From NCBI GenBank assembly GCA_034670405.1, contig JAXDDX010000058.1:1621001-1685000 (forward strand): 64,000 bases of DNA. Reading direction: 5' to 3'. Each line of letters starts with the position of its first letter. The stretch's first letter is position 1. A program made the position numbers and the translations under genes. The notes below the pieces were generated by a model. That model did no database searches, was not told the DNA's origin, and saw nothing but the letters and a program-made list of their open reading frames with translations. Of this stretch, positions 24,093 to 37,604 are shown in pieces. The stretch comes from Hoplostethus atlanticus (Eukaryota > Chordata > Actinopteri > Trachichthyiformes > Trachichthyidae).

Positions 24093-27000
24093 CACGCGTA
24101 CAGACACGTGTGCACGTACCTGAACACACACACACACACACACGCACTTATGTTTCATCCCTCTGTGATGTATTAGCAGATATGAGAGGCCAACCATAAA
24201 AGGCTACAGCGGCACTACAAGCACCAGCGGCAGCGGCGGTGTCTGTACCGAGTCTCTCAGTTTACTCTTAACACGAGTGGGACTTGGAGGCAAACAAATT
24301 CTCCCTCCACTGGGGACACTGCCATCCCCTTGGACTGAGCCAGTGATTTAGTAATACAGAAAATACATCCATGACCGTCTTTGTGTTTATGTGAGAGCAT
24401 CTCTGGCTGAAGCTCTGAGGAAGGGAGTGGATGCTACTGGTTTCTAGCGGGACATGGTGTCGTCTCGGAGTGTGGCCCATCTTAGGGCTGCGTTTCATCC
24501 CACTGTACAACACAGAGCTACCTGAGCTCTGTGACTGTTGGCAATAATATGAAAGTGACTGTCTGCTGGTGATATCGCAGACAGACAGGCCTCTTTAACC
24601 TGAGTTGGGGTCCCATATAACCTCAACCCAGTCCCATGAATCGCTCACTTTCAGTTTTTCAGACAGTTTTAATGGCTAGTTCCCATTCTACATATATTCC
24701 ACGACTTCTGTGCACCTAGCCTGTCTATGTTTTCGCTCTATTGTCCAAAACGCCCCTATTCACAAGCCAGGATCCATCAACTCTTCAGATGCAAACCCTC
24801 TTTCATCATTCCTACTTCATCATGGCAGCCACGTTTCCACCGGTCATGTTAAGTCAGTGATTTAGCCTCGTCAAGGAAAGGAAGCAGGACAAATGCTTTG
24901 AGTGAGAATTAAATAAGGCTCCGTAGAGCCAAGCTGCCTACGGCTTGTGTTCACAGGAGGCGTCCCTTATGAAATGTGCCTTATGTAACCTGTCTGGCTC
25001 TACCCACCTCAGATGGGCATGGTGGCTGAAGCCCTAACAGGGAACACGAGACTCTCAGACGCCTTGATAGAGTCCCCAGATATCATCAGACACATAGGAG
25101 CATGGTGTAGGAGGAACACACAAGGGGTGAATTTGAATGTTCTTGAATGTCATGTTTTGTTTTTATGTGTTAAAATGTAAGGAATGTAAAAAAAAAAAAA
25201 CTCCAATATGTGGTACTTTGCCCCGTCTACCTCTTTATCTCAGTCATATGGCTTTTATTTACCATGGCATATGCAGCAGTGAGCTGTGCCTTAAGCTTCT
25301 CAGGCTGCTGAGCACAGTGAGGGAATAAGCTCCGACTCTCCACCGCTGACATGGAGACCGATGCTGGATCACCGAGAGGTTGCCAGTGGTGACGGCGGTT
25401 TGTGGCATTATGTGAATCAAGGAATCTGTTTATGCAGTGGAAATGTAAAGGAGCTTTCAGGGGGGGGCGGGGGGGGGGGGGGGGGGGGTGGCTGTAACTG
25501 AGCTTTCTTCCATTACGCACAAAATCATCCAAATTGATTACACAGGTGTTGTACAGCTGTCTTCCTTTCTTTCTGTTCCTTTTCTCCACATAGCAGCGTT
25601 GAAGCTATTGCACTATATAGCAAATGTTTAAAACTCCATTATCCATATCCATTGTTTTTCAGCGTCAGAGTGTAAGCCATGTAGCCAGCCCTGTGGGCCA
25701 CCTAGTTCCCAACTCAGTGGCCAGCCGTATAACCCCAGTGTGGCTGGGACAGGATCTTCCTCCTCACTATCCCCTGCCTTCATCGCTGAGGATGTATTTT
25801 TTAGTAGCACCAATGAGGACCAGGTAAACCACACTTCCTCCTTTTGATCACCTTCCTCTTCTTACTTACGAACGTTCAGAATATCTCTTTAATCCAACCG
25901 ATTTCTATCCCATTCTGTTATGCTCATTCCTCTCCTCTCTTGTCTTGGTATCTTATTGTTTTCTTCTCTCCTTTTCTAACTTTCTGCTACCCCAGGATAC
26001 CTGTTCAGTAGTCAGTGACTACGACTGCCCTGGTGTGGAGGTGAGCAGCAGTGTGGAGGACCTGCTGAGCCTCAGCTCCTCTCTCAGAGACTCAGAGTAT
26101 TTGAAAGACCTGGAGGGAGGGGTGTTGCCTTCACAGTCCACTGGGTCCACAGAAACCACAGGCCCAGAGAGCACCACCCTAACTGTGGGCTCTCAGGTGC
26201 CTCTGAACACAGACAATCCTGCTACCAACCTGCCTGTACACACTTCCCAAGCCAACGCACCACCCGTCCCTTTCTACATTCAGTCTGGAGGAGGGTTACA
26301 CAAACCCCATAACAGCTTTGTGGTCACCCAGTTTAGTCCAAGGTTATTGCCAGGCTGTGTCATTGACAGCAGTAACTCTGAAGACCCTGTAGGGGGGCTT
26401 AGTTTGACATTTAATCTGAATGGACTATTGGAATCCATGGAATCAGCAAAACCCACTGGACCACTCGTACCAGGGGGGGTGATCGGACCAAAGGGAGTAG
26501 AAGAGCAACCAGCTATGGATTACGATGGAGATCTAGACCCAGACAGCTTCCCTAGCCTGGTCAGATCCATGTCAACATCACGAAGACACAGCTGGGGTGT
26601 GCCTGTGTCCCCCATTGACCTGGGGAGGAGGTAGGAGGGTGGATGGATGGATGGATGGATGTATGTATGTATAGATGGATGGAAATAATTCCATCCAGAG
26701 GATTTCCATTAGAATCAATAGATAACCACCCAAACTATCCTTGTCTTATGTCCACACTAGGGAAATTCAGCTCCTCAGTATCAGTTTCACATTTTGTCAT
26801 ACCAATGGGAACTTCCTCATCAGTGCTGTATGACTGAGCTGAGTGTCTTTGGTGGTTTGATTGGTTGCTCTTTCACAGCTTTTAAATAATGAAGTCAAGG
26901 CAGCTACATGAGCACCAAAACAAAACTTTAAAAGAAAACAAATAATATACACAACTAATAGAATGTCTCACTCATTTTCGGCGCTCTGACTGCTGCTGCA

Positions 27001-30000
27001 GATATGTACACGGGGATATCATATGGAGCAAAAGCAAAAGTGTACTGTACCTCTTCTTACATAATGGTTGTTGTTGCTAGAGGTTTATTTTATTGTCTGA
27101 TTAACTTGATCATGCTCTCTGTCTCTCTATGCCGTTCTTCAGACTGAGTCTAGACACCATGGCCATGGACAGTGATGGAGAGAGAGAGGATGAGGATGAG
27201 GACGAGAGACAGAACCCAGCATGCCCTGAGACAGACCAGGGGAAGGAGCAAAGTGGTCCCAGGCAGAGAGTCTCCAGAGCTAGCATGGTAATCAGCCACA
27301 ATGGCAACATTCAGATACTTAAGGGAATAAATGCACATCTAATGTTTTTTAAATTACCTTTATACAATTTCCCTCATGATTTCAGGATGCTGGTGTACCT
27401 GGCAGGCATCTGTACTCCCGGTCGGAGATCCTAGCCACAGATGAATGCTCCCATGCTGAACACATTTCCCGTGTTGTAGAGACATCCAAACAGGCTGCCA
27501 GGGCAGCAGGAGGTGTGTTTTAGTGTGTGTGTGTGTGTGTACATGTGTATGTGTGCATGCTGTGTGTGTTTGTACACTCTTGCATGTATGAGTGCATGTA
27601 TATGTGGGAACTTGCTAAATGTATATGTTTACCAGTAGAGGGAAATGTGCACTTTTACCAGGAAATGTGCACATTTACCAATCTCCCAGATTTACTCTAA
27701 CGTAGTATATATGTTTGAATCTATATCTGGTGTGCATTGCACTGAGGAGGAGGAGGCTATGAGAGGCTTTAACATCAACATTTGTGTCTCTGTGCCTCCC
27801 GTTGCAGAAGAGCTGGCCCCTGAGGAGAACTTACATTCTGCTGAAGGACAGAGTCATATGTAAGTCTACACAATCATCCATCAGTCGCCTGCCTTGTGTC
27901 AGGTTACACGGCTGCTCGCGACCTGGAACATTCTGGAAGCTTCCATTTTCCTTCCAGATATTCCAGAAGACTGGCAGCTCAGTTTCGATGATGCTTGATA
28001 CAAATATAATGATATTTCAACACTCGACTGGTGTGATTCACATGAAACAGATTAGCCTGCTACTTCTTAATGGTCCCGTACAGTAGTGTACATACTGTTC
28101 TAACCTTTACAGTCTGGTGCAGCTCTCTCACTCCCACGTTACAGAGGGGCTTCCCCAATCTCTGCTCCATGTCATATGTCTGCAACCTCCTCCCACAGTC
28201 CTCTCTCCCAGCTCCTTAGATGGCCCCATGGTCTGTGTGGGTGTGTATGTGTGTGTGTGTGTGTGTTTGGGGGGGGGTAGTGTGGATGCAGCAGACATGG
28301 AAGGGCCCTCCTCTAAATCACAGTTTGACACCCAGCTCCCAGCAATCTCCTCTCCTCTCCTCTCCTCTCCTCTCCTCTCTTGTCCTCTCCTCTCCTCTCC
28401 TGTCCTTCCTCCTCTCCTCTCCTCTCCTCTCTCGGCCCCCCACTCAGCCTCAGTGTCTTGTTTGTCTTAGGCTGATGGTACAGAAAGTTCTGCAGGAGCT
28501 AAAGCTGTACCATGGGTAAGTAAACAGGAGAGGGAGGTCTGCTTGCCCCTACCACTGTACAAACGCCACTCCGGCCTTCAGAGCAGCAGGGCAGGCCAGG
28601 TTACAAGCACGGGGAAGCACTGAGCTTGCATGTGTGTTTGCACCGACACAGCATGAGCACAGCACAACATAGCTCTGTCTGTGTGAACTTTACATGATTT
28701 TACTCCACCATTTATCAATGATTGATGCTGAACTCACCTGAGAATGAAACCCAACTGAGTGAAACACTTTCACTGCCGGCTAAATCCTCTTTCACTGTTA
28801 GCAATAGTCAAGCATGATGATGAACTCAATTAAGGCTGTGAGAAACTTGGGCTGTGAATGTTTCAGCATGCTGCGTTAGACTTCAGGGTCTTACAGTGAC
28901 AAGTCTAAGTTAGGGGAACTTTCTACTGAAGCTGATTGGTTTGAATGATCTGGTTGTCCTCCGCAGAGCCAAGCAGAGGAACAACAGGTCAGGGGGCAAG
29001 GTTTCAGGAAGTGTCACTTGGTACGAGTTCCTCTCTAATGAGTAAGTACTGCCCTTATCACTGTTCCACAGACATGTCTACACGCCATCGGACTAAATCA
29101 CATTGCACATAATGAGCTGCTCTATAATTAGCTGTCTTCTTCCTCTGTATCCATTAGGCACGGATCAACGAGCCAGATCTGTCAGACATGCATTCATATA
29201 AAACGAGTGAAGTGCACTGATGTAGTTTTCATTTCCTGTCGTGGAAAGCGATCCAATTTTCTCATCACTGCTACTATAACTATTAAGAGAAATCACCTTC
29301 ATCCCATAATGCATTGCATGTGCCTAGTGCCATCTTCTAGAATATACACATATCAATCACTCACTGATTTGAAGAGTGTGACAATGATGATAGTTATGTC
29401 CTGATTGAGTGTTTGAGGGACAGTGTTTTATACTGCTGTCATAAAGGAGGGTCCAGATGATCAGTCAAACCGTTATCAATAAATATGATTCAGTGATAAA
29501 CCTGAGCATGGGTTAACCTGGCGGCATTCTCGGCATGTTGTGGACTATTGTGGTTCATGCTCTGTCTTCCTCCATCAGGAATGAGGAAGAGGAGGATCGT
29601 ACAGAGAAGGTGGAGAAAGGCACCAAGGTGAAGAGGACTCTCAGCTCTCTGAGGAACAGGATGACTGGCTCCTTCAATAAAGACAAGGTAAACCGTTACC
29701 ACAGACAACTGGTGGACTGTGTCCCTGACTGTGTACTCTTGCTGCGATATACCATGCTGCCTGAACTGCCTTCTGTATATGATGACCGCATAAATTGTTC
29801 GTTTGTTGACTATGGGATTCCTTACGTAACAATTTCTTCAAGCGCTAAGAATCACGAGACGCAAAGGTCCTCCACTGCAAGCTAGAGTGCACAAAAGTAA
29901 TTTCAGTTGCTGCACTCTATTTCCTAATATAGCAACGACCAAATCCCCAAGTGCAAACAGTTCACCGGTGTGCATGTTGTTGCTTACACTACACTCTAAT

Positions 30001-30522
30001 CTCCTTACACAAACCCTGTTATATACCCTGCTTCTGATACGGTTATGCCACGAGATACCCAGCCATGCAATACGTGTTGCAGTGCAGCAGAACACACAAG
30101 TTTGCCTATAAATGCAAACATCTCTCTCTATTTGCTCTTCTTGTTCTTTTTCCAGGGTAAGAACCGAGAAAAGGAGCTGCAGAAAGAGAAAGGGAAGGAG
30201 AAGGAGCCCAGAGAGAAAGAGAAAGTGTGTGGCAGCAACAGCAACGGCCATGAGTTGGTGCCAGGCGCGTTCTCCAGCTGTGCCACCTGCTCACTGTGCA
30301 GCAAGACCCTGCAGAGAAAGCATGGCCTGCAGTGCATGAGTGAGTTACACCACAGGCGCACATTCACACTCACCCACGCTTGTTTTCTCGCTCACACACG
30401 ATCACAGGTGCTCTGCTCACACACAAACTCTAATTTTCACACACGGATGCTCACTCACTCACTCACTCACTCACTCACTCACTCACTCACTCACTCACTC
30501 ACTCACTCACTTGTTACAGGAC

Positions 30523-30591
<69 letters not shown>

Positions 30592-31776
30592 CCAGCTCTC
30601 CTTCACTGGGTGTAACACATTAGGATGATTTCATATCTCATGATATTTTAAAATACTTGTTGACATCATTGTTTTGTCTCAGTACATAGACATTAAGATA
30701 CAGTATGAAACAATACATTTTCACTTCCTCTTCACAGCTATGTCATAACCCAGGGTGTGATAATCACACACCAGGCACCAGGCACATAGGTTTGTTTTTC
30801 CAGTTCCTCTTTAGACCGCATTTGAACTTTGAACTTCACACTGAAGCACCAATCTCTAGCCACACTAAGCTATTGGTAGAGCACCTGCTGTAGCTCCAAG
30901 CTAGTGTTGCACAACTCATTTCTTTTGATTTTGTTTTCTACTGTACTAGCACCATCTTTTGACAGCTGTTTTTACCAATGTTCCCCTTAGCTTGTCCTCC
31001 TCTGATTAATAGTGTTCTTCACGTTGTTCTTTCCTTGTACATGTTGGATACGCTTTGACAGTGAAGAAAATACGTTATGCAGAAGCAATAACATCCATGA
31101 AGTAGACCTGTACAAGACATTTCAACACCCCCTGGCTCCTCGTTCTGTCACTCTTACGCCACTCCTATGCAGCATGCCGTTCAGATGATAAGCCCATATG
31201 ATGAAATATTATGTGACATATGAGGTGAAACAGCCCTGTTTGTTTGGCGTGGCCAGTGGTGAGGAGAATAGGCTGCATTACAAACTGGGAATAATAACTT
31301 AGCTATCCCTGTGAGGGAGGAACATTTTGTTAAGCACAGGTTTGGTATTTTAAGTATTGATCAATGAAATGATCACTTCTTGTGTTGAAGTCTGATATGC
31401 TCTTGTGGTCAACGGGGCACTAAAATAAAATCTGATAGACTTCCCAAATGGTTCTGTTATTTATGATTACCACAGCTCTTGGTAATACATGCACGTGGTT
31501 GTGCTTGCATGTGATTTTGAGAGTTTTTGATAATGTGGTTCCCTATTGACTTACACAAGCATTGCTAAAAGTAGCATGAAAGTCTGGCAGGAGATATATG
31601 ATAGACTTGTAAAAAACACTTTTTATACAATATTAGTCAATGCACTTCTTCTTGCATGTAATGTGTTAAGGCCTATTCATACCTGCTTTCCTGTACTGAG
31701 CTGTTGCGTATTTGACATCAACAACAAAAAACGAAACTGAGTTTAGCTGTTTTATAGTTACTTGCACAAGATCCAT

Positions 31777-31807
<31 letters not shown>

Positions 31808-32851
31808 CACACAGAGCCAACCCCTCACTCTCGTCTCTCTCATGCTCAGATTCAAAAACATGACATGAACATTACTCTTTGAGACCAAAAAGTGGAATTA
31901 TTCTATTATCTGTTCTATTCTATTATCCAAAATTCATTAAAAATAACTCAGCAGTTTGCTTCCTGAAAGATTTAAACAAACAAATAGTAAACCACTTCAC
32001 CATGTCTGTATGCTTTATATATTGCATGCATGATGTTGGGAGGAGCAGACTATTTGCGTTAACGAGCAGGAGTACTTAATAAAGTGGCCGGTGATGATTG
32101 AGTGCATGATTGAGATGGTTTCTCTATCTGAGCATGCTTTCAAAACTAAACAAGCTGTTTTCTTTACATCCTCATCATACAGCCAAACGTAGGTCTGGTG
32201 AGTTGCATGGGTTTCTGTCACACATCTGCTGACATTATTGTAATCCAGTGACTGTCTTCCCATAAGCCACATGGTCTGCTGGAGGGGAATCCTCCTCAGA
32301 GAAACTGGTGTCTGTAAACAGAAGGGTTACTCTCGGCTATGAGGAGCTCTAGTTTCAGTGCCCATTTCATGTTACCAAATAAGTTTCCAACTGTACCACA
32401 GTCCAGTTCAAGGAAATGAAATGACACTAATAGTGAGAATTTCATTTCCTTGAATTGGACTGTGGTACATTTTGTCATACAGTGGGTGAAGAGGTAGCCG
32501 AGTGGCAGGTTTTCTAAATCCTTTTATATTCTCAACAGCGCAAAGAAACAAGCACTTACTTATTCTGTGCTCCTACTTAATTATTTCAGAAGCATGATTG
32601 TAGCTTAATACGTTTCAAATTAGCTCCCTTTGCCCTGTGGGAGACAAAAGCCATAATATCTCCAGAACAGTCGTAAATCCCGCAGCCTGGGGGGAGGCAG
32701 GGGGGTGTAATGTATGACTGTTTTGAATAGTGTGATTATTAAACAAAGTTGTTCTGGCATACTTCACAAGACACAAGGCACCACACATTATTGCACTGCT
32801 GCCTTTTGTTTTAACATTAACCAGTAACCAGTGAGAACACATACACACACA

Positions 32852-32908
<57 letters not shown>

Positions 32909-35900
32909 ATATTCTCTCTCTCTTTAAGACTTTTCCTTATTCATTACCCATGGCTCTTGAAAATGATAGTTATAAATCAATTTAATAAATGCATTTCTGA
33001 CACTTAGGTTACTGTAACATATAGGCGTGAGAAAACAAGTGAGTATCCCTTTAATTTGAACCAAGCCCTGGGGGGAATCAGCCTAGAATCAGCCTGTGGA
33101 ATGCGTCGTTTGTATGCCAGAGATTGTTCCCAGTGGAGAGTAGGACAGCAAACTGGACAACACGAAGAGTGTGGAATACTTCTTTGTATTGATCTCAGTG
33201 AGTGCACTGATTCATCTTGCTCATGGACACACCACATCTCCTTTTGGATGTAACTAAGTGAGATAATACTGGGTCTTACTGAAACGGTAAGCAGTAACGT
33301 TAGCTACTGTAGTGTTAGTCTCAAGCGGGATCAGGTGGATAACGGTCAATGGACTTTGCAGACATCCTGGCCGCTAGCTAACCAGCTAATGCTAGCTGAT
33401 CATCAGTTTGCCACTTAAGTATTCTTACTATCATTTTTATGTATGATTGCTGGCAAGTGGAAAGCTAAATAGTTTAGGTTGTTTTACGTGATGGTTGTTC
33501 ATTAATGATTTTCCCAATTACATCCCAGCTACAGTCGTTAACGTTAGCTAACCACTTAGCTTGTTAGCCATAGTGCTAATTTAACATTGCACCCCGCTTC
33601 TGTCTTAACAAAACAAGGTTGAGTAGCTAACTAGTTATCCTTAAGTAACCCGAGTTAACAAATTATCCCCACGATGCATTTGTGTTTATCTCTGATTAAT
33701 GCCTCTCCCAGTTAAAGTACTTTTTCAGTAGTTTGTTTTTGGTGCTGCTTAGCAGACTCAGTTCGTTTCGTGTAGGTTAACGGTAGCTCAACAGGTGACT
33801 GCTAGCTGGGAAGCTAGCAATTTATGTCAAGTTAGCTATTAGACCAACTAACGTTGCCTCTGGTAGACCAAGAAAGGAAATTCAAAGATTGTTCAATAGA
33901 CGTTAATACAATTATTTACTTTCTTTTCAGCAAACTTCTTTTAGCTAGTCTGATCTATTGTGTAAGTTTAGGTTAGCCTACATATGCCATAGTCAAGTGT
34001 TATTAAATGTTACAACAATCACAGGTGTATTCATGTGTGTCTTACATTAGCTAGCCAATTAAATCGGGCAGTTTGCCAGGCAGCTGCACATTCTTTGGTA
34101 TTGTTAAATGAGGCTTTTCATAAATGTCAAATTCTTGCCATTTTTCAGCTGGGGAGGTGATGCCATGTACCAATGCTGTAAAGGCATCAGGCAATAGGAA
34201 TGGCCTATGCTAAAGGGTGACAATTCCCATCCTGTCTCTCTTCACCTCTCTTGAGTCCACAGCTCTCTGATGGGTCACATGGTGCTAATTGTGCTTGGCA
34301 GGTCTACCAGTGCATAATAGCCCAGTCCAGTGACTTAAGTCTCACCCTGTTAGCTCACCACTGCCCCATGTATCGCCTTCCTACATGCCTGCCTCTCTGA
34401 CTATCTGGGTATCTACTCTTATAATTTGGGCTCGGGCTGTCTCCCTTTCCCAACAGACTACCTCACAGTAGACTATCCATTTTTAGTGTCTGCCTGCCTG
34501 TCTATTTACCTCTAAGCTACTTATACCTTATTGTCTGAATATCTTACTGCCCATCGGCCTGACTAGTCAGGTGGACTGCATAGGGTACTCAGGACAGACA
34601 GCCTGTTCCATTAAGGGGCCTAAACGTCAGAGTGGAAATGAAGTATAGTGCAAACTGATTGCTCTTAGATCAGATTACTTTTTCAAATGGAAATCCAAAG
34701 CATTTATTTGGACCTAGATGTTTCTGTCTCAAAACACTGACTTTCCCCAAGCCCCCCTTTGATGTTTTACGATTATCTGTAGGCTACTGGCCTGTAATGC
34801 TGATCGTGGCCTTGCTTTTTTTTGGGAAACGTGAGTAGAATAAGAGTAGACTAAACAGCTCCCCAAGCCCCCTGTTTTACCCGATGATGTCATAGGTTGG
34901 CTGGCTGCTTCAGAATTTGTGTTTGTGAAAGTGTTTGTGTTTTTGTCTCATACTGTCCCAGTGAATTAGGACTAACTGCTCACACGCACACACGCAAGAA
35001 CGCACGCAGGAAGCTGGTGAGAAAGTAATGCCACCAAAACCGTTGTTGTGACCTCTTTTCCTCTAGCTTGGTCTGTACAACCAATTGAAGTAAGAGGCTA
35101 TATCGGTGGTCTGGACAGTGTCATGGAATGAAAGGTCATGGAAACGTCATTGCCACACTGTCACATTGCATATGATGGTTTTGGCTATTCTAAAGGGCAT
35201 GAGGAGGGTCTAATTCAATACTCAATATGATCAACAGGCTGTAAACTATCGTCTTAGATAAGGTAACCTGAGCATGCTTTCCCAGAAAAAAACGCCCTTC
35301 GCTATCTTGATCTCTGGTGATTCCAGTTAGCTTTGGTGTGGTCTCTAACACAAGCCCACACATTCTTTCTTTATGGTAGGAGCAGCACTGATAGGTGATG
35401 TTAACTTGTTTTAATACGACCAATGTAATGCTGTCTTATTTTCACCTATCATATTGGGATAAAGGCCAGGTCTAATGCACCTAGACTGGGATAGGTTGCC
35501 ATTCTCTCTGAGAAACTTGCACCTTACTCGTATTTTGCATTTTCTCCCACCCAGGGAACCCAGAGAAAATGATGCACACCAATCATTCCAATAATCTCAA
35601 GGGTGAACTAGGCCTTGTTTCCATACACAGTTCATTGAGTCAGTCACTGAAGTGTACACGGTACACCACAAGACTGATTCATGTGTGGTAGGGTAGCTAC
35701 CAGTCAGCAGGTGCAGGGTGTGGTGTTGATGGTGTCTCGTAGATGAACTCCAAACCACAACACTGACCTGACCTGGAGTAGGAGAGCTGGTCTAGAATCA
35801 CCCACTAGATCCACTCATTCACATTGGAGCCCAAGTGAGAGCTGATCTAAACTCATTCTCTGTTATAGTTTGATCTGTCGGCCCTGACACATATTCTGCT

Positions 35901-37573
35901 GCAGCTTTATGGTGTGTTTTCTCCTGGATATCACTCACTTTGCCACTGCCAAACACAGAGGTGGTCTGTAGCCACAATGAGTCAGTGCTGATAAGTGCTG
36001 CTACTATCGGTAAACAGTGAACATCATGTTCTTGCTTAGCTTCATTTCTACTTCCATCTAGCACAAAGTCTGTTTAGAGTGCAGTTTATGAACATTATTA
36101 TCTATGCTATACATTCCTTTCACAGTAGTAGCCTGCATCTGGCTTCCTCGCTGATGACTCCAACTGACTAACTTTGTCACAATGAAAAAGACTGCTGTGG
36201 CTTTTTACTGTCTAGATCTGCTTACCTCTCAGGTCGTCTTATCTTTTCCTGTTTTTAGCATTACTTTTCCCAGCCTTGCCCAGTCAGTATCCTTGTGCTT
36301 TGATGAAGATGTACTGGACTGACAGACTTAATTAGACATTGAAGGCAATACAGTGCCTTTTGTCTGAATGAGCCTGGTTGGCAGAGAGAGTGGGATTTTG
36401 CACATTAGTTGGAGTGAGTTGGAAAATGACCTCTGGATCTGGCTGCTTGACTGCTGATGAGTTGGCTGGCTTACTGACTGTTTCAGTGCCTAGCCTTCTC
36501 TTAAGATGAAAAGGCATGTGTGTGTATCACTGAGCAAAACAGGTGAAATCTGAAGAGGACTATTTGATCTAAAGGAATAAGGTTTCAAAAAGGTGCTGGT
36601 TATGTTAGCTTTATGCCTTAAGGGTAGTTTTGCTTTTTGGCAAGCTAGCCTATGCCTTACACAATGTCTATATCAGGATTAGAAGTAGCTGAATGTAGGC
36701 CTATAGGTTGTTGAATGGAGCTTGGGTTGGCCCAGAATGGTGCAGAAACGCTGTAATGGAGCACAGACTAAAATGTAGCAGATTTCAGTGCGGTCTGAAT
36801 TGAGGCCAAACCAAAGAGGGAAGCAGCACCAGTGGTGAAGATCATTCAGAAGCCAGTTTCTGTTTTCTTTTCCTTCAGCTTAGCCAGCCATTGTTTATTT
36901 ATCAGAGAGACACACAGAGAGAGAGACACACACAGAGAGAGAGACACACACACACAGAGAGAGAGACACACAGAGAGAGAGAGAGAGACACACAGAGAGA
37001 GAGAGACACACAGAGAGAGAGAGAGAGACACACAGAGAGAGAGACACACAGAGAGAGAGAGAGAGACACACACAGAGAGAGAGACACACAGAGAGAGAGA
37101 GAGAGACACACGGAGAGAGAGAGAGACGGGGGGGTAGATGTTGAGAAAGAAGTGGAGATAATAAAGGAAATCATTAGATCTGAAGGGTAGGAGAAAGAGG
37201 TGAATGATAATGGATTCCACTAATGTCCTCTCAAACACAGCTAGCCTTGATGGCCTACTCCCTTCACTTAAACGTGCACACAAATCATTATCCATCTCAT
37301 CTCTCATACAGGGGGAATTTTGTTGTTTTTGTGAATCTCCTTTGTCTTGTATTGACTTCAAACATGTAGCATAGAGAAATGAAAAGGTTGGGCAATGGGA
37401 AGCTTTTACATTGGGCAGCGCAGCAGTTAGTGGAAGCTGCTAGTATTGGACATGTTTACATTGTGTTGTTCAGAGCAGCTCCACCTTTGTGAGTTAGCCA
37501 TGCAACCTCAGGAGTCAAATACTAAGCATAATGATGCTTAGTGTCTACAGCCAGGTGATATGTTTATTGTATG

Positions 37574-37604
<31 letters not shown>

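Larger units (their letters stand above)
22186..25662 (+). other. arhgef18 intron 1 (coding), 3.5 kb
   Basis: No coding sequence. It holds a 70 bp (AC)n, a 7 bp tandem repeat, another (CA)n and a G-run, all listed separately. The rest is ordinary AT-rich intron. Confidence 0.75.

Noticed and set aside
30045..30623. 192-codon frame with Ser-Leu-Thr-His repeats
   Set aside because: Only the exon at 30156-30339 is real, and it uses this region in a different, conserved frame; the rest is ACTC and CA microsatellite.
36832..37361. Arg/Glu/Thr/His-repeat and Ser/Leu/Cys/Val-repeat open frames on both strands
   Set aside because: Low-complexity shadows of the GAGA/CACA repeat.
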